Position numbers and translations under genes: made by a program. Below, piece by piece: positions 25,286-33,386 of a stretch of 64,000 nt of DNA. The notes under the pieces were generated by a model. The model searched no databases and had not been told where the DNA came from. It was given only the letters and a program-made list of their open reading frames with translations. The stretch is from Saprospirales bacterium. GTDB taxonomy: Bacteria > Bacteroidota > Bacteroidia > Chitinophagales > Saprospiraceae. The first letter of the stretch is position 1. Each line of letters begins with the position of its first letter. The DNA lies in the NCBI GenBank assembly GCA_016711045.1, contig JADJTT010000008.1, positions 186,001-250,000 of the forward strand, given 5' to 3'.

Positions 25286-26215
25286 TTAGGCGCCCATGCG
25301 GGAGCGCTTGACGAGGTATGATTGGAGTATTTTTTTGAAACCCTGGTTGATGTCCGCTTCTACAAAATCGATCTTGTATTGCAGGCATTTGAACTTGAGT
25401 GCTTCCTGAAATTCCTTCATTTGTTTGACGTAATGCGCCTTTACCTGGTTGGATTGCAGGCGCACTTTCTCGCCGGTTTCCATGTCGATAAATTGGTAGG
25501 GCCTGTTCTCGAATTCAAAATCCACTTCTTTCGACTGATCCACCACGTGGAAGAGCACGACTTCGTGTTTGTTGTATTTCAAGTGTTGCAGGGCCGCAAA
25601 TATCGGCTCGAGGTTATCGTTTTGCTCCAGCATATCGCTAAAGAGGATGACCAGCGAACGGCGGTGGATACTATCGGCAATGAGGTGGAGCGCCTTGGCC
25701 GCTGAGGTCTGCTTGTTGCGTTCGGGGTTGTCGATGAGTTGCTGCAAATAGCTGAGCAGCAAGCGATAGTGCATGGTGCTCGATTTGCACTGGGTATGCT
25801 GGCGCACGTCGTCGTCGAAAATGCTCAGTCCGAAGGCATCGCGCTGGCGCTTGAGCAGGTTCATCAGCGAAGCGGCGGCCAAGGCCGAAAATCGCAATTT
25901 GTTGACATATCCCTTGGGGGAGCCTTCCGATTCGGGGAAATACATGGAAGAAGAAGTGTCGACCACGATCTGGCAGCGCAGGTTGGTCTCCTCTTCAAAT
26001 TTTTTGACAAAGAGCTTATCGGTGCGGGCGTATACTTTCCAGTCGATATCGCGGGTGGCTTCTCCGGGGTTGTAGAGGCGGTGTTCGGCAAATTCGACCG
26101 AAAACCCGTGGAAAGGGCTTTTGTGCAAGCCGATGATAAAGCCTTCTACGACCTGGCGGGCCAGTAGTTCCAAATTTCCAAAGTCCTGTAGTTCGTATTG
26201 ATCGAATAGGTTCAT
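25286..26215 (-). CDS. DUF58 / von Willebrand A-like protein
   Basis: 309 aa. The DUF58 signature is the early block EFAEHRLYNPGEATRDIDWKVYARTDKLFVKKFEEE (about 42-76); a von Willebrand A-like domain follows with the metal site VVDTSSSM (Asp86, Ser88, Ser90). Such proteins are cytoplasmic and usually work with a MoxR-type AAA ATPase in assembling or activating other proteins. Here the MoxR/ChlI-type gene is not adjacent (the closest is at 45465), which is unusual. Downstream come ppk2 and hslR. Confidence 0.92.
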   Translation of the reverse strand: MNLFDQYELQDFGNLELLARQVVEGFIIGLHKSPFHGFSVEFAEHRLYNPGEATRDIDWKVYARTDKLFVKKFEEETNLRCQIVVDTSSSMYFPESEGSPKGYVNKLRFSALAAASLMNLLKRQRDAFGLSIFDDDVRQHTQCKSSTMHYRLLLSYLQQLIDNPERNKQTSAAKALHLIADSIHRRSLVILFSDMLEQNDNLEPIFAALQHLKYNKHEVVLFHVVDQSKEVDFEFENRPYQFIDMETGEKVRLQSNQVKAHYVKQMKEFQEALKFKCLQYKIDFVEADINQGFKKILQSYLVKRSRMGA

Positions 26216-26329
26216 GAAGAAAAGTATTTTCGCGCGCCAACAGCGCGCGAATTTTCAAGTCGGCAAGGTAAGTATTCTGGCGTAGGTTTCCAATTGGGGT
26301 ATTTGAGCCCGGAGGCAAGTGAAATATTA

Positions 26330-26427
26330 AACCGCAAAGGCGCTAAGGACGCCAAGAGGGCCGTTCTTGAAACCGGGCCTTGATTGTGAAAACTCGATGC
26401 CATGGCGTCCTTAGCGCCTTTGCGGTT
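26330..26427. repeat. 25-bp-arm palindromic repeat (AACCGCAAAGGCGCTAAGG family)
   Basis: Perfect arms at 26330-26354 (AACCGCAAAGGCGCTAAGGA...) and 26403-26427, separated by 48 bp. The arms are of the CGCAAAG-CGC-AAG type that is scattered through many bacterial genomes. It sits in the spacer before a rightward gene whose ATG is 24 bp further on. Confidence 0.75.
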
Positions 26428-26450
26428 CAATAATAATAACAAAGACATAT

Positions 26451-27377
26451 ATGCCCCGGTATTTGTTTTTCCTACTCCCCTTTTTCTGGACGCTCCCGGC
26501 TCCTGCCCAGCCTGTGGGTACCACCCAGCTGGGGCTGGTTCTCGTGTTGGGCCACCCCATTACCCGTATCGGTGTGCAAGGACAACTTGCGCTGACGGGC
26601 GATTTTTGGGAAACTACGGCCGGACTGGCGGTGCACTACAATTTCCGGCAATACGGGCCGCCGAAAAAGGGATGGGAGGTGCAGCCCAGGCTGGGGGTTG
26701 GGGTGGGGTTTGGGCCTGCGGGGGATTTTTCAGCCGCCAGGTATGGCGGCTCTACGGTGGCGGTGGCGGTGGTGGCCACCACCTATGCCTTGGCCTACAC
26801 CTGGACCGCCTATCTCGACCAAATTCAAACCTCCCAATTTACGGGCACCTTCACCTTTCGGGGCGGGCCGGTTTTTATAGGTATCGAAAATGACGCATTT
26901 GCCCTTTTTCGGCCCGCTGATCAATTCCGGACCGGGGCCATCCGTATGGGCTATTTTCACGAAAAATGGCTGCTGGAGGGGCTGGTGGCCTTGTGGCATG
27001 GTCAAACCAAGGCTCCGGGTATCAGCAGGCAGCAATTGCCCGGCTTTCCCGGTCGCTGGGGGTTCCGCGACCTGTCGGAAGGATTGTACGGCCGATACTC
27101 CAACGGGGTAGCCATGCTCCGGGTGCAGTACCTGTTGCCCTACGGGCAGGTAGCTACGGCCGGTTTGGGCATCGACGCGGAGCAGGTGCGCGATTTCTTT
27201 CAAAACCGGCTTGTGCACGACCTGCGCTTCGTACCCCGCAAGCTCAACCGGGCGCACAATCCGCATTATCCGATGTTGGATACCAACGGGTGTCCGTATT
27301 TGTATGAGGAAGGGCAGGAGGTGCGGAAGGCGCGACTGGTTTGGCAGGTAGGGGTGAATGGGGGAGGGGTTTATTGA
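26451..27377 (+). CDS. secreted protein resembling polymorphic toxin type 23 domain proteins
   Basis: 308 aa with a signal peptide (MPRYLFFLLPFFWTLPAPAQ). The body is Gly- and aromatic-rich with alternating strands (LTGDFWETTAGLAVHYNFRQ; EVQPRLGVGVGFGPAGDF). A central block, FIGIENDAFALFRPADQFRTGAIRMGYF, resembles the END/DRYRTA region of proteins annotated as polymorphic toxin type 23 in Bacteroidota. That label may be misleading, because these proteins have signal peptides and barrel-like patterns; a small outer-membrane barrel is equally plausible. A palindromic repeat (26733-26760) is embedded in the frame. Its TGA stop abuts the stop of convergent sbtA. Codon choice is very GC-rich compared with its surroundings. 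Confidence 0.6.
   Translation: MPRYLFFLLPFFWTLPAPAQPVGTTQLGLVLVLGHPITRIGVQGQLALTGDFWETTAGLAVHYNFRQYGPPKKGWEVQPRLGVGVGFGPAGDFSAARYGGSTVAVAVVATTYALAYTWTAYLDQIQTSQFTGTFTFRGGPVFIGIENDAFALFRPADQFRTGAIRMGYFHEKWLLEGLVALWHGQTKAPGISRQQLPGFPGRWGFRDLSEGLYGRYSNGVAMLRVQYLLPYGQVATAGLGIDAEQVRDFFQNRLVHDLRFVPRKLNRAHNPHYPMLDTNGCPYLYEEGQEVRKARLVWQVGVNGGGVY
26733..26760. repeat. palindromic repeat core inside a coding region
   Basis: GCCGCCAGGTATGGCGGC followed by TCTACGGTGG shares the core CGCCAGGTATGGCG and the CTCTACGG tail with the element at 14402-14427. Here it keeps the reading frame open and encodes AARYGGSTV. Confidence 0.65.
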
Positions 27378-28355
27378 TTAGCCCACTCCCCGGCTGGTCA
27401 TTTCAATAACCGCCATGTAGATGGGCATTCCCAGTGTTATATTAAAGGGGAACGTAATGGCCAGGGCCATGGGCAAATACAGGCTGGGATTGGCCTTGGG
27501 CGCAGCCAGTCGCATGGCGGCTGGTACTGCGATATAGGAGGCGCTGGCGGCCAGGATGGCGAACAAAAAACGGTTTCCTACACTATCGGTAAAACCGCCG
27601 CTGACTATTGCCGCGATTGTGCCGTTCACCAGGGGGATGAGGAGGGCAAATAAAAAGGCAAACCATCCTTTTTTGAGGAAAGATGCCAATTTCTTTCCGC
27701 TGGTAATCCCCATATCCAGGAGGAATACCGCCAGAAAGCCCTTGAAGATATCTGTGGTGAAGGGTTTGATCCCTTCGGCATGCTGTTCGCTGGCCAGGTA
27801 GCCGATGAGCAGGCTTCCCAGAATGAGGAGCACACTCCCGTTGGTCAGCGCGTGGTGGGCTACTTTTCCGAGTGGCATTTCCTCCTCTTTTTCCTTGTCG
27901 AATACTGCGATCAGCAAAACCCCAATGATGATGGAAGGCGCTTCCATGAGCGCCATCACCGCGACCATGTGTCCGCCGAACGGGATCTGCTCCAGTTCGA
28001 GAAAGGAAATGGCCGTCACAAAGGTCACGGCGCTGACAGAGCCGTAAGAGGCAGCAATGGCCCCTGCATTGGAGACGCTGAATTTCCGCCGGAGAATGAA
28101 ATAGGTGTACAACGGGACGACAAGAGCCAGGAAGATCCCGAACAGGAGCGACCAGACGATCTCCATGTCGAAATGACTGTGCGACAATTCCTGTCCCCCC
28201 TTAAAGCCAATGGAAAGCAGCAGGTAGAGCGAAATGAACTTCGCGGAATTGGCCGGGATCTCGAGGTCGCTCTTTACCTGCACGGCCAGGATCCCCAGAA
28301 AGAAGAAAAGCAAGGCAGGGTTGGTCAGGTTGTCGATCAGGAAATGTAGGTTCAT
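27378..28355 (-). CDS. SbtA-like sodium-dependent bicarbonate transporter
   Basis: 325 aa. About ten hydrophobic segments in two inverted halves (for example ALLFFFLGILAVQVKSDLEI; GFLAVFLLDMGITSGKKLA; LFAILAASASYIAVPAAMRL), matching the DUF897/SbtA family, with the characteristic FLGILA start and the IAVPAAMR segment. SbtA imports bicarbonate with Na+ in cyanobacteria; homologues in heterotrophs such as this one may supply bicarbonate to carboxylases. No SbtB-like PII protein is next to it. The stop codon abuts that of the convergent gene. Confidence 0.88.
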   Translation of the reverse strand: MNLHFLIDNLTNPALLFFFLGILAVQVKSDLEIPANSAKFISLYLLLSIGFKGGQELSHSHFDMEIVWSLLFGIFLALVVPLYTYFILRRKFSVSNAGAIAASYGSVSAVTFVTAISFLELEQIPFGGHMVAVMALMEAPSIIIGVLLIAVFDKEKEEEMPLGKVAHHALTNGSVLLILGSLLIGYLASEQHAEGIKPFTTDIFKGFLAVFLLDMGITSGKKLASFLKKGWFAFLFALLIPLVNGTIAAIVSGGFTDSVGNRFLFAILAASASYIAVPAAMRLAAPKANPSLYLPMALAITFPFNITLGMPIYMAVIEMTSRGVG

Positions 28356-28818
28356 GAATTTTGCTTGTTTTATGTTAACTGACGTTATGCAGAAGGCTAT
28401 CCAATTTGCCTAAAAGGCTACTCACCCCGAGCCGGCGCCCGAACCTTCTCTTGGGCTAATCTTGTAGGGGGGCGTGTTGGTCAAAAAAAAATAGCACAAC
28501 ATTCAGGTTTGCAAGCTGTTGTCCCCCGCTGGCGGGGGTGCAGGGGGTGGAAATACTCCGAGCAATACATTGATCTCCCCACCTTTTGGAGGCTGAAAAT
28601 TTATTTTTTCCACCCCCAACCCCCGCCAGCGGGGGACAAGATTGTGCAAACACCCTCGACAGGAACTTTTTTCGGCCCCTGCAAGATTAGCTCTTTGGAG
28701 AGAGGGCTGGGTGCCTGCGCCATAGCTTCAGCGCCGGCACGGGTGAGTGCGAAAATGGGTGCAATGCGAAACATCAGTTATGCTAATAAAGTTGATAGGG
28801 AAGGCTGTGCTTTCCCTA
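28356..28818. other. intergenic region with a foldback repeat
   Basis: Apart from the foldback element at 28519-28639, the 463 bp hold only a short hairpin (TTGATAGGGAA 28792-28802 with TTCCCTATCAA 28812-28822) that overlaps the end of the small leftward gene and may terminate it. Frames in both directions are short and Pro/Gly-rich, artefacts of the repeat. Confidence 0.6.
28519..28639. repeat. 121-bp foldback element
   Basis: The left arm (28519-28553) starts TTGTCCCCCGCTGGCGGGGG and the right arm (28607-28639) is its near-perfect complement, apart from a two-base bulge. The arm ends themselves contain the palindrome CCCCCGCTGGCGGGGG. The middle is unique. In build it resembles the 194-bp elements (CCGCTGGAGGGGG arms) and may belong to the same broad class, but the sequence is different. 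Confidence 0.75.
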
Positions 28819-29001
28819 TCAATCTTTCCCATTTTTTCTCGACGGGTCAAAACTCTTGATAAAGAACAGGCAGGACAGGATAAGGCCGGAGGACAGGATC
28901 TGCGCCCGAAACACACACCCCGTTTGGGCGTCGAGCCAGATCCAGCCTGCGATGAATGCAGCGAAAGCGATAGGCTGAAATATTTCCTTTACCTTTTGCA
29001 T
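28819..29001 (-). CDS. small two-helix membrane protein
   Basis: 60 aa from the ATG at 29001 (MQKVKEIFQPIAFAAFIAGW). Two hydrophobic helices can be seen (PIAFAAFIAGWIWLDAQ; ILSSGLILSCLFFIKSF), joined by a short Cys-containing loop, with a basic end (SRKNGKD). A longer frame from 29055 adds 18 polar residues. I recognise no family, and its reality rests on the plausible topology and on the open, gene-like stretch in front of it. The leftward S9 peptidase gene ends 133 bp upstream. Confidence 0.45.
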   Translation of the reverse strand: MQKVKEIFQPIAFAAFIAGWIWLDAQTGCVFRAQILSSGLILSCLFFIKSFDPSRKNGKD

Positions 29002-29134
29002 AGCGTTTTTTTTATGCGGCAAAGGTGGGGTATTTGTTACATAAAAAATATTCATATTTTAAATGAAAAGCATAAATATTTTTTATGTAATTTTTTCCGA
29101 ATATCGAAGAAAGGCTATAGACCTTCTTCCCTTT

Positions 29135-31171
29135 TTATTTTTCCGCTAAATACCTCCCCAACCACTCCAACATCGTCCGATGCCACAACACCGCATTCTG
29201 TGGCTTGGTCACAAAGTGATTCTCCTCCGGGAAGGACAGCAACCGGCTGGGAATGCCCATCAACCGGGCCGCCGTGTAGGCCTGCAAGCCTTGCTCCAGC
29301 GGCACACGGTAGTCCCGGCCGTTGTGGACGACCAGCAGGGGGGTGTCCCAGTTTTGGACGTAGTGGTGCGGCGAGTCTTTCAGGTACGTTTCAGGGATCG
29401 TATCCTGCCAGTAGGGCCCGCCTAGCTCCTGGTTGGCGAAAAAGAGCTCTTCCGTGGAACCATAGAAGCTCTCCAGGTTGAACACCCCGCCATGCGCGAT
29501 GAAGGCTTTGAACCGCCCTTCATGATGACCTTCCAGCCAATAGACCGAAAACCCGCCAAAGGAAGGGCCAATAGCCGCCATGCGCGTGGAGTCGGCGTAT
29601 GGCTCCCGTTTTAGGTCATCAACAGCGGAGAGGAGGTCCTGCATGGGCTGTTCGCCCCAGTCGCCGGCGATGGCATCGGTCCAGGCCTGGCCGAAGCCGG
29701 GCACCCCCCGCCGGTTGGGAGCGATGACGATGTAGCCGGCGGCGGCGAAGAGCTGCAGGTTCCAGCGGTAGCTCCAGCTTTGGCTCACCATCGACTGCGG
29801 ACCCCCCTGGCAGTACAACACCACCGGATATTTCTTTTCCTTGTCAAAATCGGGCGGGTAGACCACCCAGGCATGCATGCGCTTGTTGTCGGTGGTCTGG
29901 ATCATGCGCTTGGCCACCAGGCCTAGCTGCACTTTTTCCAGAAAATCTTTATTGGTAAAGGTGAGTTGTTTGGCGGCGGTGGTCTCTACGACGGTCCGGA
30001 ATATCTCCGGGGGTTCCGATTGGGAGTTGCGTAGGGAGGCGAGCGTGTTTTTCCCGGTGGGAATGAAATCGAGGTAGTCGTAAAAGCCGGTGCTGAGGCG
30101 TTGTAATTTGCTTTTTTGGGAAAAATCTACTCCCCACAGTTCCCGTACTCCCTGTTTTTCACTGATAAAGAAAATGCGCTGGCTATCGGTGCTCCATTTG
30201 GGATGGCTGGCGTTTTGGTCCATGGTGGTGGTCATCTCCCAGCGTTCCTTTGTTTTCAGGTCGTAGAGGAAGATCCGCACGCGGTCGGCTTCGTAGCCGG
30301 GGCGTTCCTGGCTGTTCCAGGCGAGGAAGCGTCCGTTGGGGGAGAAGGCGGGTTCCATATCGTAGCCGGGCATACCTTCCGACAGGTTTTCGGTGCGGCC
30401 GCTGGCCAGGTCGTACAAAAAGATATCGGAGTTGGTGCCGGTGGCGTCTTCCACTCCGTGGCTTCGTTTGCAGGTATAGGCGATCTGTTTGCCGTTGGCC
30501 GACCATTGTACCTGTTCCATGCCGCCAAAAGGAGTCATGGGCGCATCGAAGGCCTCCTTTTGGATATTGACCGGCTCACCCACCAGTTTGCCATCGGCGT
30601 ATCCGGTATAGAAGATATTGGAGTAGTTGTTGTCAGCCCAGTCGTCCCAGTGCCGGAACATAAGGTCGTCGTAGATCCGCCCGCTGGTACGGGGCAGGTC
30701 GCTGAGTATCGTATCTGCCGGATTGGGATAGTACACCTCCTGGATGAACAGCATCTGCATCCCATCCGGCGACCAGGCAAATCCATTCATTGAGATGTCG
30801 GAAACCTGCCGGGCATTGCTGCCGTCGGGGTTCATTTCCCAGAGTTTATCGCCTCGCAGGAACCCGATCTTTCGGCCGTCGGGCCGGTAACAGGCATTGG
30901 CTTCGCTCTCCGGCGTATCCGTCAGCCGAACCGGAGTGCCTTTGCTTCCTCCGTCCAGCCGGATGGTGTACAGGTCGAGGTTACTCGAATTGCTTTCCAG
31001 GTCGTAGTACTTCACGCCATACAGCACCAGCGAATCGTCGGGCGACACGTCGAAGAGACTCACCCGGCCCAGCGACCACAGGTCTTCGGGAGTCAGCGTT
31101 CGGTTTTGGGCAGACATGGAGGCGATACCGAAGAAAAAGGAGAAAAGCAGGACGGCTAGTTGGTTTTGCAT
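29135..31171 (-). CDS. S9 family prolyl oligopeptidase-type peptidase
   Basis: 678 aa from the ATG at 31171 (MQNQLAVLLFSFFFGIASMSA, a signal peptide); an ATG at 31180 adds three residues. The N-terminal two thirds form a WD40/beta-propeller-like domain with SPDDSLVLYG, SPDGMQMLFIQ and SPNGRFLAWNS. The alpha/beta-hydrolase follows with nucleophile AIGPSFGGFS, catalytic Asp in NGRDYRVPLEQG and His in PEENHFV. It is a periplasmic or exported dipeptidyl/acylaminoacyl-peptidase of the DPP IV/AAP type. Single-gene unit, leftward, with a long AT-rich upstream region. Confidence 0.93.
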   Translation of the reverse strand: MQNQLAVLLFSFFFGIASMSAQNRTLTPEDLWSLGRVSLFDVSPDDSLVLYGVKYYDLESNSSNLDLYTIRLDGGSKGTPVRLTDTPESEANACYRPDGRKIGFLRGDKLWEMNPDGSNARQVSDISMNGFAWSPDGMQMLFIQEVYYPNPADTILSDLPRTSGRIYDDLMFRHWDDWADNNYSNIFYTGYADGKLVGEPVNIQKEAFDAPMTPFGGMEQVQWSANGKQIAYTCKRSHGVEDATGTNSDIFLYDLASGRTENLSEGMPGYDMEPAFSPNGRFLAWNSQERPGYEADRVRIFLYDLKTKERWEMTTTMDQNASHPKWSTDSQRIFFISEKQGVRELWGVDFSQKSKLQRLSTGFYDYLDFIPTGKNTLASLRNSQSEPPEIFRTVVETTAAKQLTFTNKDFLEKVQLGLVAKRMIQTTDNKRMHAWVVYPPDFDKEKKYPVVLYCQGGPQSMVSQSWSYRWNLQLFAAAGYIVIAPNRRGVPGFGQAWTDAIAGDWGEQPMQDLLSAVDDLKREPYADSTRMAAIGPSFGGFSVYWLEGHHEGRFKAFIAHGGVFNLESFYGSTEELFFANQELGGPYWQDTIPETYLKDSPHHYVQNWDTPLLVVHNGRDYRVPLEQGLQAYTAARLMGIPSRLLSFPEENHFVTKPQNAVLWHRTMLEWLGRYLAEK

Positions 31172-31551
31172 GGCATCCAATTTTTTGGAAAGATAAGGAT
31201 TGAGGGAGGGGAAAGGTTGAATTGGGGGATTTATTCCAATAAAAAATTTTACTCAGTCGTAATTTTCCTGCAATAGTATAAATAATTAAAAAAAGATAGA
31301 TTCTGATAACAACAGGGGGGAGAAGAAACAAAAACCTACTACTCAACCTGTTCCCAAAATTCTCTGAAATACTTCACGCTGTGATTTTCCTCTGGAAAGA
31401 CCCACAATCTCTATCTGTGAATCGGAAGGAACCGCTTGATAATGTGTAAATATTGTAACTCTTTGCCGGAATTGTGTAACACATGTCTTGTCAAAGATAG
31501 TGACTTTTGTTTTGTGAGAATTACTTCACAAGAACAAAAAAAGTCATTAAA
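31172..31551. other. intergenic region upstream of the small membrane protein cluster
   Basis: 380 bp, AT-rich, divergent promoter region for the S9 peptidase (leftward) and the small-protein cluster (rightward). I see no complete TAnnTTTG promoter; near matches are TAACTCTTTG (31457-31466) and GATAGTGACTTTTG (31496-31509). No RNA gene or gene-like frame was found. Confidence 0.5.
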
Positions 31552-31872
31552 ATGAAGAAGATTATTCTGGCTGCAATGGCAGCATTCATGCTATTGTCAT
31601 TTACTCCGGTGCAAGTGAAAGCAGCAACGGGGCCTGCTGCAGTTTCAGTGACTGCCACCAAAGCTGTTGAATCAGCTGAAGCCGATGTGTTACTCGCCAG
31701 GTTGGACGAAATCAAAACGATGGATAAGTCGGCGCTGACTTCGGCCGAAAGGAAAGAATTACGGAAAGAAACGCGTGCGATTAATAGCGAGCTTAAGCAA
31801 ATCGGAGGAGGCGTGTATGTTTCTGTCGGAGCGGCATTACTTATCATTTTGTTGTTGATCATTTTGCTTTAA
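31552..31872 (+). CDS. small envelope protein with signal peptide and C-terminal membrane helix
   Basis: 106 aa from the ATG at 31552 (MKKIILAAMAAFMLLSFTPV, signal peptide); an earlier in-frame start at 31507 gives an untypical N-terminus. A charged helical segment follows (DVLLARLDEIKTMDKSALTSAERKELRKE), then IGGGVYVSVGAALLIILLLI as a C-terminal membrane helix. Homologues in Bacteroidota are unannotated. It leads a run of small rightward membrane-protein genes that includes lmo0937- and Thivi_2564-family members, so a role in envelope or general stress is a reasonable guess. Confidence 0.75.
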   Translation: MKKIILAAMAAFMLLSFTPVQVKAATGPAAVSVTATKAVESAEADVLLARLDEIKTMDKSALTSAERKELRKETRAINSELKQIGGGVYVSVGAALLIILLLIILL

Positions 31873-31946
31873 GTATTGAACTAATAGCAAGTTTTCAAAA
31901 CAAAGATTTCTTGAATTAATCTGTTGTATTTTAAAATTTTACAATC

Positions 31947-32102
31947 ATGGGAAATTTATTATACATCGTTGCGGTGGTATTAGTCATTGCATGGCTAATT
32001 GGTTTTCTAGGTTATGGCGCCGGAAGTCTCATTCACATCCTGCTTGTCATTGCGATTATTGTAGTTATCCTGAGAGTTATCCAGGGCAGAAGCCCTGTTT
32101 AA
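31947..32102 (+). CDS. lmo0937-family small membrane protein
   Basis: 51 aa, starting MGNLLYIVAVVLVIAWLIGF, then LGYGAGSLIHILLVIAIIVV and ending RVIQGRSPV. Two hydrophobic helices separated by the GYGAG turn are the family signature. The family is stress-inducible in several bacteria and of unknown function. It lies 74 bp after the previous gene and 195 bp before the next, all rightward. The spacer after its stop contains no strong hairpin. Confidence 0.85.
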   Translation: MGNLLYIVAVVLVIAWLIGFLGYGAGSLIHILLVIAIIVVILRVIQGRSPV

Positions 32103-32297
32103 TAACCCCATTTCAATATATATAACTATTTCTATTCCCGTAGCAATTGTGGTGGCTCTATTCTCATATGGGGCGCCACTTTTTTATTTTTATTGAATCC
32201 GAAAATGTGTGAATGATGTAAGTTATTTCAAAAATTTCGTAACGCATGGGCGCGTAATAGGGCGTAGATTTACATAAACCTTTCTAAAATCAATTTT

Positions 32298-32486
32298 ATG
32301 TCACTAATTACTGTTTTAATCGTACTGGTTGTTGTAGGCGTTATTCTCTGGCTGGTTAACTCTTACATTCCCATGGATGGCAAGATCAAAAACATTCTCA
32401 ACGTAGTTGTGGTGATTGCGGTTGTTCTTTGGCTTCTTCAGGCATTTGGACTACTGGACTCCCTAAAAGGGATGCATATAAATTAG
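32298..32486 (+). CDS. Thivi_2564-family small membrane protein
   Basis: 62 aa. MSLITVLIVLVVVGVILWLV, then NSYIPMDGKIKNILN and VVVVIAVVLWLLQAFGLL: two membrane helices with the invariant NxYIPMDGKIKxILN loop that defines the family. Function unknown; such proteins are found near osmotic or general stress genes. It has its own plausible promoter region (TAGATTTA near 32265) and is followed 51 bp later by the outer-membrane barrel gene. Confidence 0.88.
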   Translation: MSLITVLIVLVVVGVILWLVNSYIPMDGKIKNILNVVVVIAVVLWLLQAFGLLDSLKGMHIN

Positions 32487-32537
32487 GAATAGCCTGATGA
32501 TTTAAGCCATTTATTTATTTTTAATTTTTTAATCAAG

Positions 32538-33218
32538 ATGATCATGAAATATCAAAGAAATATTATTTTGTTTATTTCTCTCGTCGCGCTTTTATTTGTG
32601 TTTGCAATAAAGGCAGATGCGCAAAAGGCTGAATTCGGCCTGAGATTTATGCCCACATTTTCTGCTTTTGAGATGAAAACATCTTCCGGTGGCACGGTAA
32701 AAGGGGAAGTTACTTTGGGTTTTGGAGCCGGCGCTTTGCTGGGGTTCAATTTCTCAAAGCATGTGGGCGTACAGGGAGAACTAATATACAGTACCGTTTC
32801 CCAGAAATACAAAGAGCTGGATGTCGAACGCAAGGTCAATTTGCGTTACTTCAACATCCCGTTATTGCTTTCGCTCAATACCAACAAGACCGGGCTGGTC
32901 AATTTAAATATTGTAGGTGGCCCGCAGATAGGGATTAGCGCCGGAAGTGAACTATTTACTTCCGGTTCCGATGGCACGGGCCCTGAAGCCGTATTGTCCG
33001 TAAAAAAAGGCGATCTTGGGTTCGCTTATGGCGCGGGCATTGATTTTGCGCTCAACCAGGCGCATACTTTTCGGCTGGGCTTGGGATACCGTGGCGTTTT
33101 AGGCTTGTTTGACATCAGCAATAATACGGGTACCATCGCTACGAACGCGTATTACATTATCGACAGGACCCACATTAATACCAATGCCATTTATTTCGGG
33201 ATCTCTCTTTTATTCTGA
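32538..33218 (+). CDS. outer-membrane beta-barrel (porin-family, OMP_b-brl) protein
   Basis: 226 aa from the ATG at 32538 (a second ATG two codons on, at 32544, is equally possible). Signal peptide ending FAIKADAQ, then a small barrel of about eight strands: EFGLRFMPTFSAFEMKT, GEVTLGFGAGALLGFNFSKH, VGVQGELIYSTVSQKY, NIVGGPQIGISAG, FRLGLGYRGVLGLFDIS, and ending IYFGISLLF with a terminal Phe. This is the PorT/OmpW-like class, common in Bacteroidota, function unknown. It closes the small membrane protein cluster and is followed by a very strong terminator. Confidence 0.85.
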   Translation: MIMKYQRNIILFISLVALLFVFAIKADAQKAEFGLRFMPTFSAFEMKTSSGGTVKGEVTLGFGAGALLGFNFSKHVGVQGELIYSTVSQKYKELDVERKVNLRYFNIPLLLSLNTNKTGLVNLNIVGGPQIGISAGSELFTSGSDGTGPEAVLSVKKGDLGFAYGAGIDFALNQAHTFRLGLGYRGVLGLFDISNNTGTIATNAYYIIDRTHINTNAIYFGISLLF

Positions 33219-33246
33219 ATAAGTACACTGTAAATTAAACAAGTTT

Positions 33247-33290
33247 ATAAAGGCCGATTGAGCGGGCACGCCCGCTCAATCGGCCTTTAT
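33247..33290. terminator. 21-bp-stem terminator
   Basis: Arms 33247-33267 and 33270-33290 pair perfectly (ATAAAGGCCGATTGAGCGGGC) with only two loop bases; T-rich sequence follows on the right. It lies between the barrel gene and the end of the leftward dynamin-like gene. Confidence 0.85.
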
Positions 33291-33386
33291 CTATTTTGTT
33301 TACAAAGTATTAAGCCAGAAACCAAAAAAGGAAAGTGCGCAGCCCGCATTCTTTGCTCGGGACACTGCCTCCCTATGAATCAATCC

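Noticed and set aside
28456..28859. Frames over the 121-bp foldback
   Set aside because: Both directions are open only through the GC-rich repeat arms.
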